From Spirosoma sp. 48-14 (lineage in GTDB: Bacteria > Bacteroidota > Bacteroidia > Cytophagales > Spirosomataceae), in NCBI RefSeq assembly GCF_001898575.1, contig NZ_MKUD01000010.1, positions 62,001 to 126,000 of the forward strand: a stretch of 64,000 bases of DNA, read 5' to 3'. Positions 1 through 7,645 of the stretch are shown piece after piece. The notes under the pieces are model-generated. The model was not told the DNA's origin and did no database searches. It worked only from the letters and a program-made list of their open reading frames with translations. Each line of letters opens with the position of its first letter. The stretch's first letter is position 1. The translations under genes and the position numbers were made by a program.

Positions 1-611
1 ACGTTACCATCGGTGTCCCGAGCTTTGGCAATCACCCGCTGAAAATCATCGTAGGGTTTAGCCGTTGAGGCCGAGGACCATAGTACGGATACGCCAAACT
101 TATTAGCGGTCAGATAGCCGTAATCAACTCGGAATCCCGTACCCACCGTTTCGGTGTCCTCAATTAGGGTTACGCCCGTCGACAGCCCACGCAAAAAGAT
201 TTCTTCGTTCCGTTCGTAGACGGCGCCAATGACCTTTTTGGTATCGCCAAAGAGTTTGGCCATCAGCGTTTCGGTCATGTTGGGACGGCTGGCCAGGTTG
301 TCCAATTCGTTGAGCTGGGTTTCATTGAGTTGAAGCTCTAAACCCTGCTTGGGAATATTGCCACTGGCTCGGCTAATGGAATCACGCTTTTTGAGCGGTA
401 ACGGCGAATCAAAGGCCACAATATCGGCCATCACCAGCGTATTGACCGACTGAACGGATTCCCACTTACCCGAATCCGAATACTCTTTTTTGAGCATGCG
501 CAGGTGCAAGTAGCCCGGTTGAGTTTTAGCGTCATTGAACAGAGTGACGTACTGAAGGACAAGCCCGGCAAAGAACCGCTGGATATACTGAATAAAATAC
601 GATTGTTCCAT
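1..611 (-). CDS. Major capsid protein, lambda gpE-like (partial, runs off the left edge)
   Basis: The minus-strand frame opens with ATG at 611 and stays open to the window edge, giving about 203 residues. The text around residues 65-85 (a VAFDSPLPLKKRDSI-type stretch) and the following long amphipathic region resemble the major capsid protein E family, whose subunits build the icosahedral head. It lies 3 nt downstream of a decoration-like gene and a scaffold-like gene, the same order as lambda Nu3-D-E, which supports the call more than the sequence alone. The C-terminal part is outside the window, so the fold cannot be checked fully. Other HK97-fold capsid families are possible alternatives. 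Confidence 0.75.
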   Translation of the reverse strand, partial: MEQSYFIQYIQRFFAGLVLQYVTLFNDAKTQPGYLHLRMLKKEYSDSGKWESVQSVNTLVMADIVAFDSPLPLKKRDSISRASGNIPKQGLELQLNETQLNELDNLASRPNMTETLMAKLFGDTKKVIGAVYERNEEIFLRGLSTGVTLIEDTETVGTGFRVDYGYLTANKFGVSVLWSSASTAKPYDDFQRVIAKARDTDGN

Positions 612-614
612 GGC

Positions 615-1010
615 TTAGTCTTGACGGAAAGCGATAAGTGGCAGAGCTGTTTTTACGGCCGACAGAATGGTCGACATATCGAAAGGCGCAGCGGCCGGGT
701 TTACCGTGCCGTTAACCAAAATAGACGCGAAGGGCTTTTTGGTTAAAATGGTAGCGATTAAAATACCTGCATAGGTATGACCTGTTGGCAGGGACGCGTA
801 GGCGGTAGCCCCACCGTTGAGGGGCATGGGTTTAAAGTTGCCCGTTGCCGTTTCCTGAATGATCACGTGCCCGGCCTTAATAACCTCCGGCGTGAAATTA
901 GTAACGTCCAGCGTGCGACCTCCACGGATGGAATCAAAATGACGAACGATCACAATGGAGTCGTTGGCGTCCAGATTTTGATAACCAGTGTTTGTTAAGT
1001 CTGCATACAT
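615..1010 (-). CDS. Head decoration protein (lambda gpD-like)
   Basis: A 131-residue protein with the phrases AGHVIIQETATG, FKPMPLNG and YASLPTGHTYAGIL. This is the pattern of phage head stabilisation or decoration proteins, which sit as trimers on the expanded capsid. It is just upstream of the capsid gene and 2 nt downstream of the scaffold gene in one minus-strand operon. No membrane segment or signal peptide is seen. The assignment rests on motif resemblance plus position. Confidence 0.65.
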   Translation of the reverse strand: MYADLTNTGYQNLDANDSIVIVRHFDSIRGGRTLDVTNFTPEVIKAGHVIIQETATGNFKPMPLNGGATAYASLPTGHTYAGILIATILTKKPFASILVNGTVNPAAAPFDMSTILSAVKTALPLIAFRQD

Positions 1011-1012
1011 AG

Positions 1013-1654
1013 TTAACCGATGTTTTTAACGAGTCGATCAATCTCCTCTTTCGAGGCCGTTTTGGTATTGCTCCCGTTCGACTTCACCGGCGGCTTGCTC
1101 TGACTTAAGCCGTTGTTGGCTTCCGTCTGCACGAAGTCGGCTGAATCTTCTTTGACCGACTCAAGAAACGCGTTGAATTTTTCGTCCGTGTCGAAATTCA
1201 TCAGGTCGAAATTTTTCAGCGTGATTTTCTTGAAGGCGTCAGACGAATCTTTCAGCGCGTCTTCTAACTGAGACTTGCGGGTGTCGGCTGTCTTCCCCGA
1301 TTTGAGTGTACTCACTTCCTGAGCCAATGTTTGCACCGTGGTCAGTAAGCCTTTCGCCCATTCGGGAGCATCAGCGGGAGGGTTGGCCGGGGTATCCGGG
1401 TTCGGATCATTCCCTTCCTTTTTTTGAGGATCACCTGCCGGGGCTTTGGCTTTGGCAACAGCGGTAGAAACCCGGCTATCGACTTCGGCCTGAAACGCCT
1501 TCAGTAAATCCTCTACTCCATCAACCGCTTCGTCAATCTTGTCTTCCTCCGTGACGGTTTTCTCCAGATACCCGAGAACCCCGGCTATGGCTTTATCGGA
1601 AAATCCAAGGCTCTTGTATTTTGCCTTTAAAGCCGCTAAGAGTTTTTCTTTCAT
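1013..1654 (-). CDS. Capsid scaffold-like protein
   Basis: A 213-residue, highly charged protein. The N-terminal third is helical and acidic. A Pro/Asp/Asn-rich linker covers about residues 70-100, followed by a short coiled coil (LLTTVQTLAQEVSTLKSG) and a Lys-rich C-terminal tail ending in EEIDRLVKNIG. Length, composition and position directly before decoration and capsid genes fit an internal scaffold that guides procapsid assembly. It is the first gene of the minus-strand head operon, and a good promoter lies just upstream (1689-1723). There is no enzyme motif, so a protease-scaffold fusion is unlikely. Confidence 0.55.
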   Translation of the reverse strand: MKEKLLAALKAKYKSLGFSDKAIAGVLGYLEKTVTEEDKIDEAVDGVEDLLKAFQAEVDSRVSTAVAKAKAPAGDPQKKEGNDPNPDTPANPPADAPEWAKGLLTTVQTLAQEVSTLKSGKTADTRKSQLEDALKDSSDAFKKITLKNFDLMNFDTDEKFNAFLESVKEDSADFVQTEANNGLSQSKPPVKSNGSNTKTASKEEIDRLVKNIG

Positions 1655-1688
1655 GAACTACAGCTTTTGATTTTGATTTGATTGGTCA

Positions 1689-1723
1689 CAAATATATCTA
1701 AACTGCTTATATTGCAAGCAGTT
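1689..1723 (-). promoter_or_regulatory. Promoter and 23-bp palindromic operator for the head operon
   Basis: Reading on the minus strand, TATATTTG (1696-1689) matches the Bacteroidota -7 box TAnnTTTG exactly. Immediately upstream lies a perfect inverted repeat, AACTGCTT and AAGCAGTT with a 7-nt spacer (1701-1723), covering where the -33 element should be. A dimeric regulator bound there would control the scaffold-decoration-capsid operon. The regulator is not identified. Confidence 0.55.
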
Positions 1724-1764
1724 ATTATGGCTATAAATTATTGATTTACAGTAAGTTAACTAAT

Positions 1765-1807
1765 GATTTTTGATCAAGTTTTGTCCGGATTTTTGGTCAA
1801 GTTTTTG
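1765..1807. repeat. Direct repeat pair GATTTTTGrTCAAGTTTT
   Basis: Two near-identical copies begin at 1765 and 1788, 23 bp apart (about two helical turns). They differ by one A/G exchange in the centre and by T-run length. They sit between the head-operon promoter and the 12-bp iterons in the control region shared by the two divergent late modules. Function is unknown; regulator binding is the simplest reading. Confidence 0.5.
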
Positions 1808-1872
1808 CGCTAAACCGGGTCTTGATAAACGGCGTAAATATTTGGAAATGAAACGGTTCTAAAATTGGATTT

Positions 1873-1926
1873 CCGTAAGAAAACCCGTAAAGAAATTCGT
1901 AAGATTTTCCGTAAAAAAATCCGTAA
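1873..1926. repeat. Five 12-bp tandem iterons (core yCGTAA)
   Basis: CCGTAA or TCGTAA recurs at 1873, 1885, 1897, 1909 and 1921, an exact 12-bp pitch, with A/T-rich filler between the cores. The repeats lie in the 318-bp non-coding gap between the divergent late modules. A minus-strand open frame crosses them, but it encodes only a monotonous FLRx pattern and is best explained as a by-product of the repeat. Iterons like these bind a replication or packaging protein or a late-gene activator. Confidence 0.75.
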
Positions 1927-1972
1927 AAAATGCGTGCTGAATTTTTTGTGATCACCCTTAAAAATTTGAGAA

Positions 1973-2362
1973 ATGAACCTGCTGAAGAGCTTTTTTTCGA
2001 AGGATAATGCCACAGCCAAGCTATCGGGCTGGCTGATTTTACTGACGAGTCTAATCACATTAGCGGGTCAGTTTTTTCATTTTCCGCCCAAAACGTACCT
2101 GATCTTAACGCTACTATCGGGGGCGCTGGCGGTAGCGGCCCAGTTCATGCAGACCAATAAGGTCGTCTCCAAATCGTTCTGGCTCACCTTCGCCTATACG
2201 CTACTGGTCTACTTTGCCGACTCCCCGCTGATCGTTCAGATCTGGCCACAGGCGCAAAAGGTCATTGCCTTTCTTGGTGCGGCCGTCAAGCTCATTACGC
2301 CGATGACGACCCAGCAGGCCGCTGATTCCAAACCGCCCACCGCTGACCCACTGGTGAAATGA
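1973..2362 (+). CDS. Putative holin-like membrane protein
   Basis: A 129-residue protein with three or four hydrophobic stretches (about residues 17-35, 42-60, 68-85 and 90-108) and a hydrophilic Thr/Pro-rich C-terminus. It is the first gene of the plus-strand module that later encodes an M15 endolysin, and its stop overlaps the next start (ATGA). Phage holins are small proteins of this layout that form lesions in the inner membrane. No conserved holin family motif is visible, so this is a positional and topological inference. Confidence 0.4.
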   Translation: MNLLKSFFSKDNATAKLSGWLILLTSLITLAGQFFHFPPKTYLILTLLSGALAVAAQFMQTNKVVSKSFWLTFAYTLLVYFADSPLIVQIWPQAQKVIAFLGAAVKLITPMTTQQAADSKPPTADPLVK

Positions 2363-2982
2363 TCTGGAAAATTCTATCGGGCGTATCCATCGCCATATTG
2401 CTATTTGTCCTACTAGCCTGGCTGGTACCTGACCTTAGAAAATGGCTCAAACAGCAAACGGGCACCAATCAGGAGTTAACTGACTCACTCAGGACCGAAA
2501 GGACCAGACGACTTCGCACCGAGGCTGAATCGATCCGGCTCAAAGCCAGTCAGGATCGGGCCGAAATGGCCTACCAGCAATCACTGGCCAAACAAAATGC
2601 CATCGTGCCCCAGATCAAGCTGGAGGTGTCGGGCTTGTCAGCTATGCAGCAACGACTGGCCATTCTGGAAAGCCTCATCGCCCAAGGATTGTTGAAACCT
2701 GCCGACACAACGGTAAAAACACCTGCGGTTTCCTACAACCTGCCTGAGCAGACCGCGCTGGCTGTTCAATTGCGCATCTGTGATAGTTTGAAAGCGCATA
2801 ATTTCTACGTCGAGCGAAAGATTGCAACCCTATCAGAAGCGTATCGACTCAGGGGTGATTCGATGAGCCTGTTACACGGCTGGGTTGAGGAGGGCAAAAC
2901 GATCGCTGATCAGAAAGGACTCTTCACAGGTCGAAATAAACGGCTGAGACTTCACAGCAGGGAACCACCTGTTTTTAGATAA
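2359..2982 (+). CDS. Membrane-anchored coiled-coil protein, possible i-spanin
   Basis: Residues 4-26 form one N-terminal membrane anchor, followed by a long charged helical region (about 35-115) and a soluble C-terminus of 207 residues in total. This Rz-like architecture, together with ATGA coupling to the preceding holin-like gene, suggests a role in the last step of lysis, linking inner and outer membranes. No separate outer-membrane spanin lipoprotein was recognised nearby. Function is inferred. Confidence 0.35.
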   Translation: MIWKILSGVSIAILLFVLLAWLVPDLRKWLKQQTGTNQELTDSLRTERTRRLRTEAESIRLKASQDRAEMAYQQSLAKQNAIVPQIKLEVSGLSAMQQRLAILESLIAQGLLKPADTTVKTPAVSYNLPEQTALAVQLRICDSLKAHNFYVERKIATLSEAYRLRGDSMSLLHGWVEEGKTIADQKGLFTGRNKRLRLHSREPPVFR

Positions 2983-3044
2983 TCCGCTTTTTGCTTCTAT
3001 CCAACGCCCATAAACGGTTTCAACCCACTCGAACGATTGTGAAA

Positions 3045-3431
3045 ATGACAAAAGTATTCGTACCCCTGCTGTGGGCAGCGGGTGTCGTACTGGCAAATGC
3101 TCTTGGTGAATTATTGGCGTACTTATCCGGAGTGACGGACTGGGCGATGGTGGGGTGGGCGTTCGGGGGATCGACAGCGTTTGTGGCCTGGGAGGCACTC
3201 CAGCGAAAAGCCCCCATTAAACGAACGGGCTGGGAGCGGCTATTGATGATTGCTATCGGCATGTTTATCTCGCTGGGCCTCAACGCCTGGGTGTCGGACC
3301 TGACCAAAATTCCGCCCATTCCCTGTACAATCATGCTGGGCGCAGCGGGCTACAAACTGTTTGGCAAACTTCAGGAACGTGTCGATAAGAAGAAAAACAT
3401 TGAGGACTTAACAAAACTAGGTGACGAATGA
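3045..3431 (+). CDS. Small multi-pass membrane protein, holin-like
   Basis: From the ATG at 3045 this is a 128-residue protein with hydrophobic segments near residues 5-25, 30-48, 62-80 and 88-105 and a charged tail. An in-frame upstream ATG at 2991 would add 18 polar residues; the later start, directly before the first membrane segment, is preferred. It overlaps the next gene by ATGA. Similar size and topology to phage holins; it may partner or antagonise the protein at 1973. Family not recognised. Confidence 0.4.
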   Translation: MTKVFVPLLWAAGVVLANALGELLAYLSGVTDWAMVGWAFGGSTAFVAWEALQRKAPIKRTGWERLLMIAIGMFISLGLNAWVSDLTKIPPIPCTIMLGAAGYKLFGKLQERVDKKKNIEDLTKLGDE

Positions 3432-4177
3432 TACCCTTTGCACTTGGACAGATTGGGTTGGGCCTGTCGGCCGTGTTTGGCATTTCGATTGCCCACATTA
3501 CTAACCAGTGGCGACACCGCCCGCCCGGCTACGTCATAATGGTAGTCTGGATATTCTCCGTCCTGTCGGTGTTTGCCCTCTCGGACCCCTACGTGATTCC
3601 CAGGCTGGACTACCTGCCCACCATTACGTACCTGTTTCGCTTCAGTGCAGGCGTTTCGCTGGCTGCCGTATTTTATTATTTGCGCTACCGGAAAGGAAAA
3701 CCCTTTTCCAAGACCATGGCGACCCGGATCAATCACCTGATTAGTTACGGGTGTGGGCTGATTATCCTGTCGGTGATTGTGTACTCACTGTTTGGCGATA
3801 AGCTGGACAGCCGTACCAAGCAGCAGGTAAGCAGTTTACAGAAAATGGCCGCATCGAATCGCAAAATCTTCCTGCGCGATACGGTGCTAACAGCCCGGCT
3901 ACGTGCCACGGTGGATTCTCAGAATACCCTACTGGCCAGCTACCAGCAGCAGATTGGTTTTTTATCCAGCCAACTCGCTACCTCAACAGGGGAAATAAAA
4001 GAGCTAAAAGGCATCATTCTTTCGCTTCGCAAATCGATCCAGCTCATTGGTCGCCAGCAGGCCAATCTACATCAGGACATAGGCGATATCAAACGTAGTC
4101 AGGGACCCCAGAAGATCCCCCCTCAGCCGCCGAAAGAATTCATCCTGCCCGCCGATCCCTTCAAGCGCAAGCCTTGA
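3428..4177 (+). CDS. Membrane protein with C-terminal coiled coil, lysis module
   Basis: A 249-residue protein: three or four membrane helices within residues 1-125, then a long helical, Gln/Leu/Ser-rich coiled coil (about 130-220) and a Pro-rich tail. It lies between holin-like genes and the endolysin. The mix of transmembrane bundle and coiled coil could be a spanin-type or structural component of the lysis machinery. I do not recognise the family, and no catalytic motif is visible. Confidence 0.4.
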   Translation: MIPFALGQIGLGLSAVFGISIAHITNQWRHRPPGYVIMVVWIFSVLSVFALSDPYVIPRLDYLPTITYLFRFSAGVSLAAVFYYLRYRKGKPFSKTMATRINHLISYGCGLIILSVIVYSLFGDKLDSRTKQQVSSLQKMAASNRKIFLRDTVLTARLRATVDSQNTLLASYQQQIGFLSSQLATSTGEIKELKGIILSLRKSIQLIGRQQANLHQDIGDIKRSQGPQKIPPQPPKEFILPADPFKRKP

Positions 4178-4215
4178 CAAATGCATTTTTCTTAATCAAT
4201 AAAACCCCAATAATC

Positions 4216-4455
4216 ATGAGTACGAAAGTGAGAGTGACCTGCGTGTCCAAGAAAGAGAGCAAGAACTGGGATACTACCAACCCCATTGCCACAGCTATTG
4301 AATTGGAAGTGCCTTATGATCAAAAGTCGGTCTACTGGAAACTATCAGGAGGTACCAACCTGACACTGAATACGGTCAATAAAGCCGCTGCGGATATGTT
4401 CGTGATTGGCGGTGAATATGACATTGTGGTCAGCCCGGCTGAAGTAGAAGCTTAA
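4216..4455 (+). CDS. Small conserved-looking phage protein, unknown function
   Basis: The ATG at 4216 gives 79 residues beginning MSTKVRVTCVSKKESKN. An upstream TTG start at 4174 is less likely because its extra residues look like leader sequence. The protein is soluble, rich in beta-prone residues, and ends just before a strong hairpin terminator. It resembles small phage proteins that accompany lysis or head genes, but I cannot name a family. Confidence 0.55.
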   Translation: MSTKVRVTCVSKKESKNWDTTNPIATAIELEVPYDQKSVYWKLSGGTNLTLNTVNKAAADMFVIGGEYDIVVSPAEVEA

Positions 4456-4459
4456 TCAA

Positions 4460-4494
4460 AAGGCCCGGTGATACTTAACCATCCACCGGGCCTT
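4460..4494 (+). terminator. Hairpin terminator
   Basis: AAGGCCCGGTG pairs perfectly with CACCGGGCCTT (11-bp stem, 13-nt loop), followed by TATTCCC. It separates the membrane and small-protein genes from the endolysin gene. The T-run is short, so termination may be partial. Confidence 0.6.
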
Positions 4495-4538
4495 ATTCCC
4501 ATTTCGATCTTAAACTCATCGAATTCGATGACCTTTCG

Positions 4539-5042
4539 ATGTCCAATCCCCTAATTGACGAACCCGTTACAAGCTATCCCGACTTTGGGCCTTATCTGAC
4601 CTTTAAGGAATCCATCAAGTCGGCTACCGCTATCCGGAAGGGTATTCTGAACATGCCCTCTGCCTTGATTTATCAGAACATGGTCAGGGTGTACCATGAT
4701 TTTTACGTGCCCATCTGTGACCGCTTCGGCAAGATTCCCGTATCAAGCTTTTATAGGTCGCCTGAACTAAACCGGGCCATCGGCGGAGCGAAGGCATCGG
4801 CTCACATGGTCGGCTGCGCGATCGATCTGGATTGTGATAGCCTGCGCACCGTTAGCAATCTGGCTCTGTTCAATTGGATCCGGCAGAACCTCACGTTTGA
4901 TCAGCTCATCTTAGAAAATCCTGATCAGCACAACAATCCCGCCTGGGTGCATGTAGCGCATAACCGGGACGGGGAAGCGGACCGGATGCAGGTACTGAGA
5001 ATGGTGTGGGAGAAGGGCAAACAGGTGTATCAGGCGATTTAA
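4539..5042 (+). CDS. Endolysin, peptidase M15 family (D-Ala-D-Ala carboxypeptidase-like)
   Basis: A 167-residue protein with the M15A zinc motif SAHMVGCAIDLD (H89, D96) and the second metal/catalytic block WVHVAH (H138), plus the FYRSPELNRAIGGA segment typical of peptidase M15A lysins. It would cut the D-alanyl stem peptide of peptidoglycan to release phage. No signal peptide is present, so it needs a holin, consistent with the neighbouring small membrane proteins. Length matches single-domain M15 lysins. Confidence 0.85.
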   Translation: MSNPLIDEPVTSYPDFGPYLTFKESIKSATAIRKGILNMPSALIYQNMVRVYHDFYVPICDRFGKIPVSSFYRSPELNRAIGGAKASAHMVGCAIDLDCDSLRTVSNLALFNWIRQNLTFDQLILENPDQHNNPAWVHVAHNRDGEADRMQVLRMVWEKGKQVYQAI

Positions 5043-5044
5043 CT

Positions 5045-5335
5045 ATGGTTTACATCGACAATTTCAATGCGCCCTACCGAGGCATGAAGATGTGCCACAT
5101 GATTGCGGATTCAACCGAGGAGTTGCTGGCCATGGCAGATAAAATCGGGGTGCAACGCAAATGGATTCAAAAGGCGGGTACCTACGATGAGCATTTTGAT
5201 ATATGCCAATCGAAAAAGGCCAAGGCTATTCAGTTAGGTGCTCAGGAAGTAACCATGATGGAACTGGGCAGGATGCTGGTCAAACGGCCAGGACATCCGC
5301 TGTACCAGGCAGAGGAAGTTCGTAAAGTTGACTAG
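5045..5335 (+). CDS. DUF4031 family protein
   Basis: The ATG at 5045, 2 nt after the endolysin stop, gives 96 residues starting MVYIDNFNAPYRGMKMCHMIAD. The pattern YRGMKMxHMIAD, then YDEHFDICQSKKAKAIQLGA, is characteristic of DUF4031, a small family often found in phages and metabolic islands. Its function is not established. A longer frame starting at 5006 overlaps the endolysin and is less likely. Confidence 0.7.
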   Translation: MVYIDNFNAPYRGMKMCHMIADSTEELLAMADKIGVQRKWIQKAGTYDEHFDICQSKKAKAIQLGAQEVTMMELGRMLVKRPGHPLYQAEEVRKVD

Positions 5336-5345
5336 GAACGCCCGA

Positions 5346-5375
5346 TGTAAACCGAAAATGTAAACTATTGTAAAC
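5346..5375 (+). repeat. Three TGTAAAC direct repeats before the terminase gene
   Basis: TGTAAAC occurs at 5346-5352, 5359-5365 and 5369-5375, the last ending 1 nt before the terminase small-subunit start codon. Terminase small subunits commonly bind repeats near their own gene (pac or cos sites), so this is a candidate recognition or autoregulatory site. Confidence 0.5.
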
Positions 5376-5376
5376 C

Positions 5377-6156
5377 ATGACAGCGCAGCAGGGGCGATTC
5401 GTAGAAGAATACTGTAAGCATCAGAACGGCACCAAAGCCGCAATTGCGGCCAAGTATTCTGAAAAAACCGCCAGACAGATCGCTTATAAACTTCTACAAA
5501 ACCCAGACATCGTTCAGGCTATCAAAGAGCGATACGAATCACTTGGCATGTCAGCGGAAGAAGCCATTAAGCGGGTCTCTGACAATGCAGCCACGCGTCT
5601 GAATGATTACATCCGGGTTGATGAGGTATGGGAAACGCCGATGGTGAAAAAGCATTTGTCGATCCTCATCGCCGAACTGCAAATGGAGGTAGATATTGAA
5701 GAGGAGGTAGCCGACAGGATTGGACTGTTCAATGGAAATGGAGAGACTAGCGACAAGTCAGAAAAAAAACTGACGGCCGCCCAAGATGAATTCTTTCTCG
5801 AACAGGCGAAACGGAAAGCGCAGATTGTCCGCTACCAGGTCGAACTGGAGATGAATCCGAATGCGTATCGATTCGTCAAGGGTGAACCCGTGCTCATCGA
5901 AAGGCCAGGCGTTGATCTGATCAAACTCTCGAAAGCGGATGAGAAAGGATTGATCAAAAAACTCTCCTTCAATGAACGCGGCCTACCCTCAGTAGAAATG
6001 GCCTCAGCAGAAGGAGCACTAGAAACGATTCTTAAGCTCCACGGCAAGCTAACTCAAAAAATAGAGATGAATACCCCGCCAAGCCAGATTGACACCAGCA
6101 ATTTGAGTGAAGAGCAAAAAGCGGCCCTGTTGGCTGTTGCCCGTAATATGAAGTAA
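5377..6156 (+). CDS. Terminase small subunit
   Basis: The N-terminus (QQGRFVEEYCKHQNGTKAAIAAKYSEKTARQIAYKLLQNPDI) is the helix-turn-helix of the Terminase_2 family, which recognises viral DNA for packaging. The rest (about residues 75-259) is charged and helical, suited to oligomerisation and contact with the large subunit. At 259 residues it is longer than many (about 150-180) but within range. It is 3 nt before the large subunit gene. Confidence 0.85.
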   Translation: MTAQQGRFVEEYCKHQNGTKAAIAAKYSEKTARQIAYKLLQNPDIVQAIKERYESLGMSAEEAIKRVSDNAATRLNDYIRVDEVWETPMVKKHLSILIAELQMEVDIEEEVADRIGLFNGNGETSDKSEKKLTAAQDEFFLEQAKRKAQIVRYQVELEMNPNAYRFVKGEPVLIERPGVDLIKLSKADEKGLIKKLSFNERGLPSVEMASAEGALETILKLHGKLTQKIEMNTPPSQIDTSNLSEEQKAALLAVARNMK

Positions 6157-6159
6157 CGC

Positions 6160-7644
6160 ATGACTGCCTTAAAAACCGATTACCTCACACTCAGACCGGA
6201 TATGCTGGATTTGCTAACGCAGATCGAACGGGATGCGTGTAAGGGATCATTTTTTGAATTCGTGCAGTCGTTCTGGGATGTAGTCATTAAGGAGCCACCA
6301 GTCTATAACTGGCATATCCCGTTTTTGTGTGAGGAACTTCAAACCCTGGCCTATTACATTACCAACCGGCTACCCAAGCCGTATGACCTCATCATAAACA
6401 TTCCACCGGGGACAACCAAAAGCACGATTGTCACCATCATGTTCCCGGCCTGGCTTTGGACTCAGGACGCTTCGTTACGAATCCTGAGTAATTCCTATTC
6501 AATGGATTTGAGCACCGAGCATGCGGTGAAAAGCCGGGATATTATTATTTCTGAAAAGTATGGCCGGCTCTTTCCTGAAGTTGTCAAAAGGCGCGATAAG
6601 TGGGGCAAATCCATGTATGAGAATACGGCGACGGGTTCGCGTACAGCGGCCTCTACGGGCGGCACTATTACCGGTAAACACGCGCACGTAATTCTAAATG
6701 ATGATCCGCTCAATCCCTCACAGGCTGCTAGTGATATTGATCGAAATACGGCCAATGAGCACACTAAAACACTTTCATCGCGAAAAGTAAACAAGCGAAA
6801 TACGCCTATCATCACCATCATGCAGCGGTTGCACGAGGAGGACGTAACGGGCTATTTGCTCAAGAAAAAGTCTGATGGCATTCGCCATATCTGTTTGCCG
6901 GCTGAGCTGACCGATGATGTAAAGCCAATAGAGCTTAGAAATAAGTATGTAAACGGTTTGCTGGATTCGAACCGACTGGATCGGGACGCACTGACTGAAG
7001 CAAAGATCGATTTAGGCTCACGGGGCTACGCAGGTCAGTTTCTGCAATCGCCATTTGTGGATGGCGGTAATATCGTCAAAAAGGAATGGTTCCGTTTCAT
7101 CGAACTAGAGCGCTTCCTCAGGCTTCGTCGCAGTGAACCGATGATCTTCTTTGCCGATACGGCCTATACGGAGAAATCGGAAGAGAATGACCCTACCGGT
7201 TTACTGGCTACCTGTAAGATTGGGCAGGACCTTTACCTCTTCGATGCCACCAAACAGTGGCTGGAGTTTCCGGAACTGATCAAGTTCGTGCCCAATTGGG
7301 TCAAACAGCGCCTATACAATGAGTGTAGTTCACTTCGCATCGAACCCAAAGCCAATGGTATTTCAGTGATTCAAACGCTTCGCCGAGATACCAATTTAAA
7401 CATTACCAATACGCCACCCCCTAAAGACGATAAAACGACCCGGCTCACGGCGGCTTCCCCGAAAGTGGAATGCGGCAGAGTCATTCTGGTCAAGGGGCCA
7501 TGGAACGACGACTTTATCGACGAGGTGACGGGCTTTCCGGCAAAAAGCCATGATGAATACGTGGATTTACTCGCCTACGCCGTCGATTACCACCTCAGCA
7601 CGGACAATTCAAGTTTAGATCAACTCGCTAATTTTTTACCCTGA
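6160..7644 (+). CDS. Terminase large subunit (packaging ATPase/nuclease)
   Basis: A 494-residue protein with the deviant Walker A PPGTTKST (residues 82-89), Walker B VILNDDP (177-183) and a coupling segment (TIMQRLHEEDVTGYLL). The C-terminal RNase H-like nuclease shows MIFFADTAYTEK (about 328-339) and DEYVDLLAYAVDY (about 465-477), which hold acidic metal ligands. It powers DNA translocation into the prohead and cuts concatemers. All key motifs are intact, so the prophage packaging module looks functional. Confidence 0.93.
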   Translation: MTALKTDYLTLRPDMLDLLTQIERDACKGSFFEFVQSFWDVVIKEPPVYNWHIPFLCEELQTLAYYITNRLPKPYDLIINIPPGTTKSTIVTIMFPAWLWTQDASLRILSNSYSMDLSTEHAVKSRDIIISEKYGRLFPEVVKRRDKWGKSMYENTATGSRTAASTGGTITGKHAHVILNDDPLNPSQAASDIDRNTANEHTKTLSSRKVNKRNTPIITIMQRLHEEDVTGYLLKKKSDGIRHICLPAELTDDVKPIELRNKYVNGLLDSNRLDRDALTEAKIDLGSRGYAGQFLQSPFVDGGNIVKKEWFRFIELERFLRLRRSEPMIFFADTAYTEKSEENDPTGLLATCKIGQDLYLFDATKQWLEFPELIKFVPNWVKQRLYNECSSLRIEPKANGISVIQTLRRDTNLNITNTPPPKDDKTTRLTAASPKVECGRVILVKGPWNDDFIDEVTGFPAKSHDEYVDLLAYAVDYHLSTDNSSLDQLANFLP

Positions 7645-7645
7645 C

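Noticed and set aside
504..998. Plus-strand ORFs over the capsid and decoration genes
   Set aside because: Antisense shadows of the better supported minus-strand head genes.
1810..2058. 82-residue minus-strand ORF with FLRx repeats
   Set aside because: It is created by the 12-bp iterons and overlaps the start of the holin-like gene; composition is not protein-like.
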